Source of the DNA: Anaerovibrio lipolyticus DSM 3074
Lineage (GTDB): Bacteria; Bacillota; Negativicutes; Selenomonadales; Selenomonadaceae
NCBI RefSeq assembly: GCF_900141865.1
Contig: NZ_FQYW01000007.1
Location: 109,234 to 173,233 of the forward strand
Direction: 5' to 3'
DNA length: 64,000 nucleotides
Shown here: one piece after another, positions 51,874 to 59,759 of the stretch
Layout of the letters: every line of letters begins with the position of its first letter
How positions within the stretch are numbered: the stretch's first letter is position 1
Notes under the pieces: generated by a model
What the model saw: the letters and a program-made list of their open reading frames with translations, nothing else
The model's database searches: none
What the model was told of the DNA's origin: nothing
Translations under genes and position numbers: made by a program

Positions 51874-51918
51874 AAAAAGCAGAAATCGCTTGATTGCGGT
51901 TTCTGCTTTTCTTTTTAA
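51874..51918. terminator. Terminator after the acyl-CoA synthetase gene
   Basis: Stem AAAAAGCAGAAATCGC with GCGGTTTCTGCTTTT, T tail; the convergent Rrf2 gene may use it too. Confidence 0.8.
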
Positions 51919-51931
51919 TTATGAATTTTGC

Positions 51932-52348
51932 TTATGAGTTTTGCTCGTGACCCTTGATAAGGTCAGCAATGGTGATGTTGGTGAAGAAGTCCTTCACCAT
52001 TTCATCAAAGAGCTTCCACATTGGCAGGGTGAGACATTTTGCTTCCCGTGGGCATTCCTCAGCGCCTTCCTGCAGACAGGCAACAGAGGTGAGACGGCCC
52101 TCGGTGACCTGGAGAATCTCCAATACATTATATTCCTCAGGCTTGCGCAGAAGGCGATAGCCACCGCCCTTGCCACTGGTTCCCTTCACCAGTCCGGCAC
52201 TGACCAGCATTTTTACCACGCGTTCCATATATTTCTTGGAAACCTCCTGGCGCTGGGCAACATCATCAAGGGTTACGGGTTTGTCATCAGGCTGCTGGGC
52301 CATGTCTATCATAAAGCGAACGGCATATCTTCCTTTAGTAGAAATCAT
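51932..52348 (-). CDS. Rrf2 family regulator, IscR-like
   Basis: A 138-residue winged-helix regulator (Ser-Thr-Lys-Gly-Arg-Tyr-Ala-Val-Arg at the start; Val-Ser-Lys-Lys-Tyr-Met-Glu-Arg recognition helix; Gly-Lys-Gly-Gly-Gly-Tyr wing). Three Cys in a row of CxxxxxxxCxxxxxC spacing match the iron-sulfur ligand loop of IscR-type sensors, so it may respond to iron-sulfur or redox state. AGGAGG precedes ATG 52348. No isc genes adjacent on this side because a prophage follows. Confidence 0.9.
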   Translation of the reverse strand: MISTKGRYAVRFMIDMAQQPDDKPVTLDDVAQRQEVSKKYMERVVKMLVSAGLVKGTSGKGGGYRLLRKPEEYNVLEILQVTEGRLTSVACLQEGAEECPREAKCLTLPMWKLFDEMVKDFFTNITIADLIKGHEQNS

Positions 52349-52370
52349 ACGATAACCTCCTTTTAACCTA

Positions 52371-52388
52371 TTTTACCCCTTGGTAAAA
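52371..52388. promoter_or_regulatory. Inverted repeat upstream of the Rrf2 gene (possible operator)
   Basis: TTTTACC and GGTAAAA (52371-52377, 52382-52388) around four bases. It fits a dimer site of an autoregulating Rrf2 protein. The prophage terminator begins only four bases away, so the natural promoter may have been cut off. Confidence 0.5.
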
Positions 52389-52391
52389 TGG

Positions 52392-52428
52392 AGAGGATTC
52401 CCTTGATATTTAGGGAACCCTCTTTTAA
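52392..52428 (-). terminator. Terminator of the integrase gene
   Basis: Stem GAGGATTCCC / GGGAACCCTC with T/A flanks, just at the 3' end of the integrase. Confidence 0.7.
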
Positions 52429-53645
52429 TTTGTCTGCTTTTTGTCTGCATTGGCGTCTTTGTCTGCATTATTTTTGATAATCTGCTCGAATTTTGAGCTG
52501 GTATTTTTCAACATTTTTTCTGTTGTTTTTGTGTAAAGATTCATAGTCAGGTCTATTTTGCTGTGGCCTAACCTTGCGGCAACCTCTTTAGGGCCAACCT
52601 CTGCTTCGGCAAGCATGGTGGCGTGGGTGTGCCTAAAGGAATGTGCATTAAGACCAAACTGTTTGAAATAGTAAAAAGTGTTGCGGGCGTGTACTGGCCT
52701 ACCATCGAGGTCTGTTACCACCAAGTTGATGGGTGTTTGCCCTTGGATATTCAAAGAGGAAGAAGCTATGGTGACTTCCTGCTTTTCATTGGAGTAGCAT
52801 TTTAGATATCCACCCTGCATCCGTTCTTTGTTTTGTTGCTGCAGGGTTTTCCATTTTGTGAGTGTTTCAGCTAGTACGGAGTCAATGTAGATGGTGCGGT
52901 AACTGGAGTCAGTTTTTAGTCCCTTAAAGAAATGTGTTCGGGCCACATAGACAAGCTGTGTCTTGACTGTGATGATTCTATTGGTCAAGTCCACATTCTC
53001 CCAAGTCAGCCCGCAAATTTCGCTGATGCGCATACCTGTGTGGTAGGCAAGCATAAAGATTATGTGCATAAAAGTACCAAAGGGGAACTTTTCAATAATT
53101 TCAGCGAATTTCTCAGGGGTAACAATGACTCTTTTGACGATTCCTGTTCGGGTGTTCTTTGGTATATGGATTTCGGTTGCAGGGTTGGATTTGATCAGTT
53201 CGGCAGGGTATACAGCATAGCTGAGTGCCATATTGAGAACGGACTTGATGTGCTTTAGGTAGCTTTGGGATTTATCCTCACTGGCCAGTTTTTTAAGCAT
53301 GAAGTCAATATCTCTAGGCCGTAGCTGTTCCAAGGGTATGTGTCCAATTAGTGATTTGAGTATTCGTATACCACGTTCATAGTTGTCTTGGCTGCCACGG
53401 GAAAGCTCATTTTTGTACTGGTCATACCACAAGGTAAGGAGTTCGGAAACAAGCAGGTTTTCGTTGGTTATTCCTATACCTCCGTGTTTCCAGTCGGTAT
53501 ACGCTTTGAGTCCTTCTTCGTAGGCTGCATCCTCAGACTCGAATCCGCCTTTTTCGATGACGTGGCGTTTTCCTTCGGCAGTCTTTCCGGCTTCAAAAAT
53601 GTAGCTATAGGTTTTTCCTCGTTTGCGTGTTCTGACTTTTGCCAT
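52425..53645 (-). CDS. Tyrosine recombinase/integrase of the prophage
   Basis: A 406-residue integrase. An N-terminal arm-binding domain (about 1-50) and SAM-like core-binding domain (about 60-160) precede the catalytic domain with Arg in Gly-Met-Arg-Ile-Ser-Glu, His-x-x-Arg in His-Ser-Phe-Arg-His, His in Leu-Gly-His-Ser and Tyr in Leu-Tyr-Thr-Lys-Thr. It belongs to the phage/Tn916-type group. It ends next to the rrf2 upstream region, so attL must lie in 52349-52430; the partner site is beyond the right edge. Confidence 0.95.
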   Translation of the reverse strand: MAKVRTRKRGKTYSYIFEAGKTAEGKRHVIEKGGFESEDAAYEEGLKAYTDWKHGGIGITNENLLVSELLTLWYDQYKNELSRGSQDNYERGIRILKSLIGHIPLEQLRPRDIDFMLKKLASEDKSQSYLKHIKSVLNMALSYAVYPAELIKSNPATEIHIPKNTRTGIVKRVIVTPEKFAEIIEKFPFGTFMHIIFMLAYHTGMRISEICGLTWENVDLTNRIITVKTQLVYVARTHFFKGLKTDSSYRTIYIDSVLAETLTKWKTLQQQNKERMQGGYLKCYSNEKQEVTIASSSLNIQGQTPINLVVTDLDGRPVHARNTFYYFKQFGLNAHSFRHTHATMLAEAEVGPKEVAARLGHSKIDLTMNLYTKTTEKMLKNTSSKFEQIIKNNADKDANADKKQTN

Positions 53646-53658
53646 GGGGCATCATTCC

Positions 53659-54171
53659 TTATTTGTCAAAAAGACCATGTTTGAGGTTATAGTCAAGAGA
53701 TTTGGTATCATCATAAAAATAGTAGTCCTTGCTACCAATTTTAGGAGTATTTGCATAAGGCCTATACTTCTCTAGTAGGTCGTTATGCTGATGTAAATGG
53801 TCTATGATAATCAATACCATGATGTCATCATTGAAGTAAGAAAACGGAGGCCTGGCAATACATTGTGAGATTGAATCTTTAAAAATAGTATCTAACCCAG
53901 TGTCAGATAAATTAAGTTTTTTCAGCAGAAGACTGAGGTCACCCCATAACCTTGTTTCAAATACCCATTTTAAAGAGTCATATTTAGATACATTGTTGTG
54001 GTTACCCATGCCTGACAAATCATAGAAAAGGGTTATAAGTAAGTATTTAAGGGCACCTTCAAAGTCATTGGATTTTTTTAGTGAAATATATTCACTGCAA
54101 TATACATTTCTCAGTAAACCCCATTTGCGGGCTTCTATGTGTTGTTTACATTCTTCCTCGAATTCAAACAT
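53659..54171 (-). CDS. Prophage protein of unknown function
   Basis: A 170-residue acidic-to-neutral protein, helical, rich in Tyr, Leu and Asp; no recognisable domain. It lies between the repressor-linked ORF and the integrase on the same strand, a position often taken by lysogeny-associated genes such as superinfection or host-exclusion factors. The N-terminal Met-Phe-Glu-Phe-Glu-Glu-Glu start at 54171 has only a weak ribosome site (GCGCTGC), so the start is less certain. Confidence 0.6.
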   Translation of the reverse strand: MFEFEEECKQHIEARKWGLLRNVYCSEYISLKKSNDFEGALKYLLITLFYDLSGMGNHNNVSKYDSLKWVFETRLWGDLSLLLKKLNLSDTGLDTIFKDSISQCIARPPFSYFNDDIMVLIIIDHLHQHNDLLEKYRPYANTPKIGSKDYYFYDDTKSLDYNLKHGLFDK

Positions 54172-54304
54172 GATAGCAGCGCCTCTTTTTTAATTTTGTA
54201 TTAGCAAATTTTGTATGGAAAAGGCCTATTTTAACGCAGACTTTGCTCTTTGATAAGAGGAAAGCCTGGCTACTTTTCAGTAGACTTGAAAACTCGAAAA
54301 AGGG

Positions 54305-54424
54305 TTAGTCTTTCGGGCTCTCAGGAGTGGTAGAGGTTGGTTCTAAAACCACCTTAATCTCGGTACCGTCAGAGAGAACAATGGTAAATTCTCCGATACG
54401 TGAGATTAACTCGGCCTCATCCAT
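54305..54424 (-). CDS. 39-residue prophage protein
   Basis: ATG 54424 follows AGGTGG at eight bases and starts 12 bases after the repressor stop. Predicted strands (Phe-Thr-Ile-Val-Leu; Ile-Lys-Val-Val-Leu) precede a Thr/Pro/Ser-rich acidic tail. It is part of the lysogeny operon; function unknown. Confidence 0.6.
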   Translation of the reverse strand: MDEAELISRIGEFTIVLSDGTEIKVVLEPTSTTPESPKD

Positions 54425-54436
54425 GCGATTCACCAC

Positions 54437-54874
54437 CTAAGGGTTTATTTCCACATCCGTCTGCCCTTTTTGTTTTGCTTCAATGATCGCCAGTCTAATG
54501 GCGTTCTTTATGAAGGCTATGTTTTCGGGAGACAGATGATAGATGGCATCATTGTCAAGAACGGAACCGTCAAGTCTGACGCTTTTTATTAGCCCCTTCA
54601 TTTCGGGGTCATTTTTAAAAAGGACTTTTAAAAAATCAGATTCCTGTTGTTCTTTTAAGGCGTCTTGATAGACATTGACATCACCTATGATAAAGTCTGT
54701 AGAAACATGGTATAAATTAGCAAGTGTTCTCAAATCTGTTAGGGAAGGGAACGACCTGCCCTGCTCCCAGTTGGAAATGGACTTACTGCTAATTCCGGTA
54801 ACGGCTTCAATGTCTTTTTGGAGGTAGCGTAATTTTTCGCGGCAGTATTTTAAACGTGCTCCTATACTGGACAT
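54437..54874 (-). CDS. CI-like prophage repressor (XRE HTH)
   Basis: A 145-residue protein with an N-terminal XRE HTH (about 5-62, Ile-Ser-Ser-Lys-Ser-Ile-Ser-Asn-Trp-Glu-Gln-Gly) and a helical C-terminus without the Ser/Lys peptidase dyad, so no self-cleavage is expected. It is divergent from a Cro-like gene, as lysogeny switches are arranged. ATG 54874 follows GGGG; a GTG nine bases earlier is in frame. The shared promoter region lies at 54896-54979. Confidence 0.85.
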   Translation of the reverse strand: MSSIGARLKYCREKLRYLQKDIEAVTGISSKSISNWEQGRSFPSLTDLRTLANLYHVSTDFIIGDVNVYQDALKEQQESDFLKVLFKNDPEMKGLIKSVRLDGSVLDNDAIYHLSPENIAFIKNAIRLAIIEAKQKGQTDVEINP

Positions 54875-54895
54875 AAAAATCACCCCTTTTTAAGC

Positions 54896-54979
54896 ATTAT
54901 ATCAGAATTCCCATTTTATGGAAAATTTATCTAAAAAACTAGAAATCTACTGTACAAACCTAGAAAATGGGATTATAAT
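54896..54979. promoter_or_regulatory. Divergent repressor/Cro promoter region with operator-like repeats
   Basis: Rightward TGTACA (54951-54956), 17 bases, TATAAT (54974-54979). Leftward TATAAT at 54901-54896 with a weak -35. CCCATTTTATGG and CCTAGAAAATGGG are inverted half sites flanking the centre, and TAGAAA recurs twice; these are likely repressor/Cro operators. Confidence 0.6.
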
Positions 54980-55014
54980 AAAGATATACTAAATATGTGG
55001 AAGGTGGTGATGTA

Positions 55015-55236
55015 ATGACTGTTAATGAAAAAATCAGGGTCTATCTTAAGGAACATGGCATAATGCAGACTGCTGTTGCAAGGGCAACTGGGATTAATAT
55101 TAAGACATTCAATTATCTGATTAATGGAAAAAGTGAAATGAGTGTTGACAGAATGGTGGCCATTTGCAAGTTCTTAAATGTGCCGGTGTCTTTTTTTTTG
55201 GATGATGAGTCCAAAAATCTGACAACAAATGGATAA
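55015..55236 (+). CDS. Cro-like HTH protein
   Basis: A 73-residue XRE-type protein (Gln-Thr-Ala-Val-Ala-Arg-Ala-Thr-Gly-Ile-Asn helix) divergent from the repressor. Size and place fit a Cro-type early regulator. GGTGGTG precedes ATG 55015; a longer reading starts 18 bases earlier without a proper site. Confidence 0.8.
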   Translation: MTVNEKIRVYLKEHGIMQTAVARATGINIKTFNYLINGKSEMSVDRMVAICKFLNVPVSFFLDDESKNLTTNG

Positions 55237-55268
55237 TTCCTTGATATGTGGAGCGAAGGTTGGTGTAA

Positions 55269-55610
55269 ATGGAAATTTCAGAATTGAGAGAAGCCGTTGA
55301 GCTTGCAAAGGAATTGAAGGAAATCCTGACTGAAACACCTGAGGTGGCTAATTTCCTTAATGGAAAAATGGAGGCCTTTGTTCCCGAAACATCCTACAGG
55401 CTGATGACTGTATCTGAAGCAGCCAAGGCATTGTGTGTGAACAAGAACAGAATAGGTGAGTATGTACGGCAAGGCTTATTGGAATGTATTTATACACCGC
55501 CTGCCAGTCACATGAAGATAACAGTTCGGTCAGTAAATAGTTTTATTGCAAGGTGCAGGAAAGGAGAATTTGAAAGTGTCAGTAGATCAGCAGGTGAAGA
55601 ATTGGCGTAA
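55269..55610 (+). CDS. Prophage HTH/excisionase-like DNA-binding protein
   Basis: A 113-residue protein: an N-terminal helical segment (about 1-35), then a MerR-like HTH_17 (Met-Thr-Val-Ser-Glu-Ala-Ala-Lys-Ala-Leu, Arg-Gln-Gly-Leu-Leu) as in excisionases and small phage regulators. It may act in excision or early regulation. No other function is supported. Confidence 0.65.
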   Translation: MEISELREAVELAKELKEILTETPEVANFLNGKMEAFVPETSYRLMTVSEAAKALCVNKNRIGEYVRQGLLECIYTPPASHMKITVRSVNSFIARCRKGEFESVSRSAGEELA

Positions 55611-55695
55611 GGCCAAGAATTGGGAAATGTTGGTTGATGCGGTGGAAGGTGTTGGAATGGCCTTCTTCCTGTTGTTGCTGTGTGGGTTTATCTAG
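55576..55695 (+). CDS. 39-residue single-span membrane protein
   Basis: GTG 55576 follows AAGGAG at nine bases and overlaps the end of the HTH gene. The first half is polar (two Trp), the second a hydrophobic helix (Ala-Phe-Phe-Leu-Leu-Leu-Leu-Cys-Gly). Unknown role. Confidence 0.6.
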   Translation: MSVDQQVKNWRKAKNWEMLVDAVEGVGMAFFLLLLCGFI

Positions 55696-55704
55696 GAGGC
55701 GTAT

Positions 55705-55863
55705 ATGTATCTTGAAATCAAAAGGCCCAAAAGGATACGGCATCGGGTAAGGATGCCATTGACGGATGAAGGGTTATTCTTGATTCTGTTTGGAGCAGGA
55801 GTGGTTGGAGGTTGTATGGGTGCTTATATGTTTGTAAGTACCTTGATTCCGTTTTTAAAGTAG
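55705..55863 (+). CDS. 52-residue membrane protein
   Basis: ATG 55705 follows AGGAGG. A basic N-terminus (Lys-Arg-Pro-Lys-Arg-Ile-Arg-His-Arg) precedes a Gly-rich transmembrane segment. Next to the 39-residue ORF, so the two may act together at the membrane. Unknown role. Confidence 0.65.
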   Translation: MYLEIKRPKRIRHRVRMPLTDEGLFLILFGAGVVGGCMGAYMFVSTLIPFLK

Positions 55864-55873
55864 GAGGATTGAC

Positions 55874-56341
55874 ATGAAATTATATGAGATTAATCAGGAA
55901 ATCTTGGACTGCATAGACCAAGAAACTGGTGAGATTCTTGACAGTGAGAAATTGGAAAAACTGCAAATTGACCGCCATGAAAAATTGAGAAACTATGCGT
56001 TCCTGGTGATAAACCTGTCAGCAGATGTTGACAAGTTTAAGGCACAGGAAGACAAGTTTAAGGCCCGCAGAAAGAAAGCTGAGAACACTATTGAGTGGGC
56101 AAAACAGACTTTGAGCCGGGAGCTTGAAGGAAAAGAAATGGAAGAAGATGAGTTCAGAATCTCATATTTGCCAAGTGAAGCAGTGGAAATAGATGAGACC
56201 ATGGCAGATAAAATCCCTTTTGAATTTTGGAAAGAACAAAAGCCTAGCTTTGATAAGAACGCTTTGAAAAAGGCCATCAAGGAAGGGCAGAAGATAGAAG
56301 GTGTCCGTTTGGTAGAGCGGAACAATATTCAGATAAAGTGA
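55874..56341 (+). CDS. Siphovirus Gp157 family protein
   Basis: A 155-residue protein with a charged coiled-coil centre (residues about 50-95) and the C-terminal pattern Phe-Asp-Lys-Asn-Ala-Leu-Lys-Lys-Ala-Ile-Lys-Glu-Gly, diagnostic of Gp157. The role of Gp157 in phages is uncertain; it usually neighbours recombination genes, as here (ERF follows). GAGG precedes ATG 55874. Confidence 0.85.
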   Translation: MKLYEINQEILDCIDQETGEILDSEKLEKLQIDRHEKLRNYAFLVINLSADVDKFKAQEDKFKARRKKAENTIEWAKQTLSRELEGKEMEEDEFRISYLPSEAVEIDETMADKIPFEFWKEQKPSFDKNALKKAIKEGQKIEGVRLVERNNIQIK

Positions 56342-56350
56342 GGTGAGAAA

Positions 56351-56992
56351 ATGACAGGTAAACCAATATATGCGGCCTTGCAGTCCATACAGAGAGATTT
56401 GAAAGCTACGAAAGATAAGGTCAATGACTTTGGTAAATATAAGTATCGGTCAGCGGAGAGCATTATTGAAGCGGTGAAGCCGTTACTCAATGACAATGGC
56501 CTTATTTTATTGATGTCTGATGAAGTCGTTGAGGTCGGTGACAGGATATATGTAAAGGCAGAAGCCAAACTGGTTGATGTCGTAAATGCTGATGAGGTTA
56601 AGGTAACAGCCTATGCGAGAGAAGCTGACTCTAAACGAGGTATGGATGAATCACAGGTCACTGGGTCCACATCAAGTTATGCAAGGAAATACGCTTTGAA
56701 TGGTCTGTTTGCCATAGATGATGGCAAGGATGCAGACACAAATGAGTTCCATGAGGAAAAGAAGTCACGGGCGAAGGCAGAAGATGAAGCCAAGGCCAAG
56801 GAAGATGTAGTAAAGAAGCAGGCCATTAATCGTCTGAATAAGATTATGAAGGACAATGTGCTTTCCAAGAATTTTGTGAGAGCCACAAGCAAGAATATTT
56901 GTGGGAAGGAAACTACCACGGTTATGACGGCAGATGAAGTGGTTAGGGTCGCAGAAGAATTGGAGCGATTAGTCCAAGAGGCTGAGTTGTGA
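56351..56992 (+). CDS. ERF-family single-strand annealing protein
   Basis: A 213-residue protein: Phe-Gly-Lys-Tyr-Lys-Tyr-Arg-Ser near residue 27, Asn-Gly-Leu-Ile-Leu and Ser-Ser-Tyr-Ala-Arg-Lys-Tyr-Ala-Leu-x-Gly-Leu-Phe are the ERF superfamily core. It anneals single strands in phage recombination. The C-terminal 60 residues are charged and variable. It overlaps the HNH gene by 4 bases. Confidence 0.88.
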   Translation: MTGKPIYAALQSIQRDLKATKDKVNDFGKYKYRSAESIIEAVKPLLNDNGLILLMSDEVVEVGDRIYVKAEAKLVDVVNADEVKVTAYAREADSKRGMDESQVTGSTSSYARKYALNGLFAIDDGKDADTNEFHEEKKSRAKAEDEAKAKEDVVKKQAINRLNKIMKDNVLSKNFVRATSKNICGKETTTVMTADEVVRVAEELERLVQEAEL

Positions 56993-57675
56993 TGGTACAG
57001 GAACATTGCATTGGAAAAATAACGGACATCAGTGAAAACGGTATAGTAACAATTTTTGCCCAGTTGCCAAATTTGAATAAGGCATTGGACAGACATTATG
57101 ACAGGGTTGAAATTATCCTGCCTGACGGGAGAAAAATTACCCCTGAGCAGAGAAGAAAATGTTATGCCCTGTTGGGTGAAATAACAGAGTTTGTCAGCGG
57201 TATAAGAAATGCGGAAACCCTTGATGAAACTAAGTCCATGATGAAGTGGGAATTTATACTTCACAGGATGGAGGCCCAGGAGCGGAGGCTTTTTTCGCTG
57301 GCAAATTGTGATGTTAGTACAGCCCGTGAATTTATCACTTATTTGGTGAGTTTTATAGTGGAAAATGATATTCCTACGAAAATACCTCTAATTGAGCAGT
57401 GTGAGGATATTGCCAGTTTTGTATATGCCTGTTCGATAAACAGAAAATGTGCCGTTTGTGGCAAGGATGCAGATGTACATCACTGTGAAGGTTCAAGGAT
57501 AGGAGCAGGTGTAGACAGAAATGAGGTTCACCATTTGGGGCGTGAGGTTTTGCCGTTGTGCCGGGAACATCATAGCATTTGTCACAATGATGAGGAGGCT
57601 TTTATCGAGAAGTTTCATTTAGTGCCAGTACGGTTAGACGAGGCTTTGTGTAAGAAATTGAAGTTAAAGAAGTGA
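56989..57675 (+). CDS. Putative HNH nuclease (HNHc_6)
   Basis: A 228-residue protein. The C-terminal part has Cys-Ala-Val-Cys, His-His-Cys, His-His and Arg-Glu-His-His, the zinc and catalytic residues of HNH endonucleases; the N-terminal part matches the HNHc_6 group often found beside ERF in phages. Possibly a recombination or NinB-like nuclease. All motif residues are present. Confidence 0.8.
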   Translation: MMVQEHCIGKITDISENGIVTIFAQLPNLNKALDRHYDRVEIILPDGRKITPEQRRKCYALLGEITEFVSGIRNAETLDETKSMMKWEFILHRMEAQERRLFSLANCDVSTAREFITYLVSFIVENDIPTKIPLIEQCEDIASFVYACSINRKCAVCGKDADVHHCEGSRIGAGVDRNEVHHLGREVLPLCREHHSICHNDEEAFIEKFHLVPVRLDEALCKKLKLKK

Positions 57676-57687
57676 GGGGGTGAGATT

Positions 57688-58500
57688 TTGGACGAAGAAA
57701 AATATTTAAAGATACCCTTCAGCATTTTGACGGACGAAAACTTAACCCTAATTGAGAAATTAGTTTTGGCTGAAATCGTCACTTTAGATAATAAAGATGG
57801 TTGTACGGCTAGTAATGATTATATAGCTAAAGTATTAGGCTATAAAAAAAGAAGAGTGCAAGACGCAATTCATAGGTTAAAAAATAAAGGATACGTTAAT
57901 TTAGAGTTTGTAACTCCAGTATCTCGCATTATAACCCCTACCAAAAATTGCACCCCTACTCAAAATTGCTATAGCAAAAATAAGTCAGATATAGCAGAAA
58001 ACAGTATACCTTTTACGCAAATTTGCTATAGCAAAAATGAGGAAGCTATAGCAAAAAACGGTAGCCCCCCTACAGAAAATTGCACCCTACCCATGCAAAA
58101 ATCCGTATCTGCTATAGCAAAAATCGGTCAAACCCCTACAGAAAATTGCACCCAAGATAATAGAGATAATAAAGAGATAATAATTAAGAGTATAGAGAGA
58201 GAAGAACCACCCCCCTTATCGGAGGACGTAAAAAAAATATATCAGGACAAAATACACCCTATATGCAATTTGCAAGAGCTGGATAGTTTGGCTGAGGCTG
58301 TAGAATGTCATGGTATTGAGGCTGTTATTAAGGCAATACAAATAGCGGCTAAAAAAGGTAAGCGTACTTTGCCATATGTTGAGGGCATACTAAGGCAAAT
58401 GGCAAAAGATGGTTATAAGGAATTGGAGGTTACCAATGCAGGCACTAACGGAAATATTGGACAAGAGCCTCTTGATGAATGGGCTGCCCAGTGGGGATGA
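57688..58500 (+). CDS. DnaD-like replication initiator containing iterons
   Basis: A 270-residue protein. Residues 1-80 are a winged-helix initiator domain (Tyr-Leu-Lys-Ile-Pro; Leu-Gly-Tyr-Lys-Lys-Arg-Arg-Val-Gln). The middle (about 85-165) is a repetitive Asn-Cys-Thr/Pro-Thr segment, coded by the DNA repeats below. The C-terminus (about 185-265) looks like a DnaD-type helical domain. TTG 57688 follows GAGGGGG. It overlaps the loader gene by 65 bases. The pattern copies lambda O, where the origin lies inside the initiator gene. Confidence 0.8.
   Translation: MDEEKYLKIPFSILTDENLTLIEKLVLAEIVTLDNKDGCTASNDYIAKVLGYKKRRVQDAIHRLKNKGYVNLEFVTPVSRIITPTKNCTPTQNCYSKNKSDIAENSIPFTQICYSKNEEAIAKNGSPPTENCTLPMQKSVSAIAKIGQTPTENCTQDNRDNKEIIIKSIEREEPPPLSEDVKKIYQDKIHPICNLQELDSLAEAVECHGIEAVIKAIQIAAKKGKRTLPYVEGILRQMAKDGYKELEVTNAGTNGNIGQEPLDEWAAQWG
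57935..58149 (+). repeat. Iteron cluster inside the initiator gene (probable replication origin)
   Basis: Two repeat families interleave. GCTATAGC followed by A's lies at 57968, 58025, 58045 and 58111, with a degenerate copy near 57990. CCCCTAC lies at 57935, 57953, 58067 and 58133, each followed closely by AAAATTGC (57944, 57962, 58076, 58142). A very AT-rich stretch follows at 58150-58200. Repeats plus AT-rich DNA are the makeup of an origin. Confidence 0.7.
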
Positions 58501-59245
58501 ACCTATAGACCCTAAAGAGCTTTGTAAAGAATGTATTGGCCTTAGTTATTGCAAGCAGGAAATAACTGGTATGGTTCCAGTCGAAGAAGAATACTACGGC
58601 AGTGTGAGAACAAGGTTGCACTTTTGCCAGTACGAAGCAAGAAAACGTGGACAGGAAAAAGTAGATAGACTTTTTAGGGATGCCAAAATACCTGAAAGAT
58701 ACACTGACTGTGGTTGGAGTGATTTTCACATTAATAGCCATAACCAAGAAGCTGTAAATGCTGCGTATGAGGTTATAGAGAAGCAGAGCGGAGCTATCTT
58801 CTATGGAAATCGTGGTACTGGTAAAACAATGCTAGTAAGTATCATAGCCAACGAAATGGCAAAGAATGGTGTACCAGTGTTATTTACTTCGGTTCCAGAA
58901 TTGTTTGATGCAATACGGTCAAGGTTCACTACTGGTAATGCCAAGGATATTGTGGATGGTGTAAAAGATGCAGATTTTCTGATACTTGATGATATGGGTA
59001 CTGAGAAAATGACAGACTGGGTATCCGAACAGCTATTTATCATCATCAATCACCGATATAACAGGAACCTTCCGCTGGTAATAACGACTAACTACGATCC
59101 GAGAACCTTTGCGGCGAAGTTATGTATTCAAAGTAAAGACGGATTGGACAAAATACCAGCAGAGAGAATAATGAGTCGGCTAAAAGCAATGTGTAAGTTT
59201 GTTAAAGTGGCTGGCGGAGATTGGAGAATGCAGGAGGTGCAGTAA
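58436..59245 (+). CDS. DnaC-like helicase loader (IstB/DnaC ATPase)
   Basis: A 269-residue AAA+ protein. Walker A is Gly-Asn-Arg-Gly-Thr-Gly-Lys-Thr, Walker B Leu-Ile-Leu-Asp-Asp-Met-Gly, and the sensor Thr-Thr-Asn-Tyr. The N-terminal 90 residues contain a Cys cluster (Cys-Lys-Glu-Cys...Cys, Cys later). GGAGG precedes ATG 58436. It would load the host DnaB helicase at the phage origin. It is coupled by overlap to the initiator gene. Confidence 0.9.
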   Translation: MQALTEILDKSLLMNGLPSGDEPIDPKELCKECIGLSYCKQEITGMVPVEEEYYGSVRTRLHFCQYEARKRGQEKVDRLFRDAKIPERYTDCGWSDFHINSHNQEAVNAAYEVIEKQSGAIFYGNRGTGKTMLVSIIANEMAKNGVPVLFTSVPELFDAIRSRFTTGNAKDIVDGVKDADFLILDDMGTEKMTDWVSEQLFIIINHRYNRNLPLVITTNYDPRTFAAKLCIQSKDGLDKIPAERIMSRLKAMCKFVKVAGGDWRMQEVQ

Positions 59246-59319
59246 TGGAGAAGAATATGCCGGCACTATCAGGGCTTAAGAACAAGATGATTGGTGGTAC
59301 GAAAATGATTGGAGGATAG
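59245..59319 (+). CDS. 24-codon ORF coupled to the loader gene
   Basis: ATG overlaps the loader stop (TAATG) and AGGAGG lies upstream. The Lys, Met and Gly-rich product has no visible domain; it may be translated only by coupling or not at all. Confidence 0.4.
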   Translation: MEKNMPALSGLKNKMIGGTKMIGG

Positions 59320-59322
59320 ACA

Positions 59323-59553
59323 ATGCAGACGGAATTAATACATGAGCATGAGGAAATAGATGATAACGGTGATAGGGAGAATATCTTAGTGCAAAGGATT
59401 AGCCAAGGGAGTGCGGAGCTGTTTAGGGTTGAAGTAACACATCATTTTGCATTCTCGGAAAAAATGAGGGTAAGGTGTGGCATCCTGCTAGACAGGGCGG
59501 AGTTTGAGAATATGTTGAGAGACATGAACAACTACATGAAGGAGCTGAAGTAA
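59323..59553 (+). CDS. Prophage protein of unknown function
   Basis: A 76-residue acidic protein with a beta-rich centre (Leu-Phe-Arg-Val-Glu-Val-Thr-His) and a helical end. GGAGG lies upstream of ATG 59323. Its stop overlaps the next start by one base. Confidence 0.65.
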   Translation: MQTELIHEHEEIDDNGDRENILVQRISQGSAELFRVEVTHHFAFSEKMRVRCGILLDRAEFENMLRDMNNYMKELK

Positions 59554-59759
59554 TGGTTGAGCGTGAAACAGTTTTCAAAAATGAGTATCTTGAGGTGACT
59601 AAGGAAGTGAGGTATTTCGACCCAAATTTTCCAAAGATTCCAGGGTATAGGACAGAAATGGTCACCTATCACTTATTTTCAAATGGCAGAAGGGTAATGA
59701 TATCCCCTGATGAGCTGGAAGCATTAGCAGAAGTTTACAAGAAGGAGATTGCAGGATGA
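59553..59759 (+). CDS. Prophage protein of unknown function
   Basis: A 68-residue protein with strands around Glu-Val-Thr-Lys-Glu-Val and a final helix; overlaps the neighbours on both sides, so it belongs to the same translationally coupled series. Confidence 0.65.
   Translation: MVERETVFKNEYLEVTKEVRYFDPNFPKIPGYRTEMVTYHLFSNGRRVMISPDELEALAEVYKKEIAG

Noticed and set aside
57935..58149. CRISPR-like array in the prophage
   Set aside because: The repeats are 7-13 bases, unevenly spaced and within a coding frame; they are iterons rather than CRISPR repeats.
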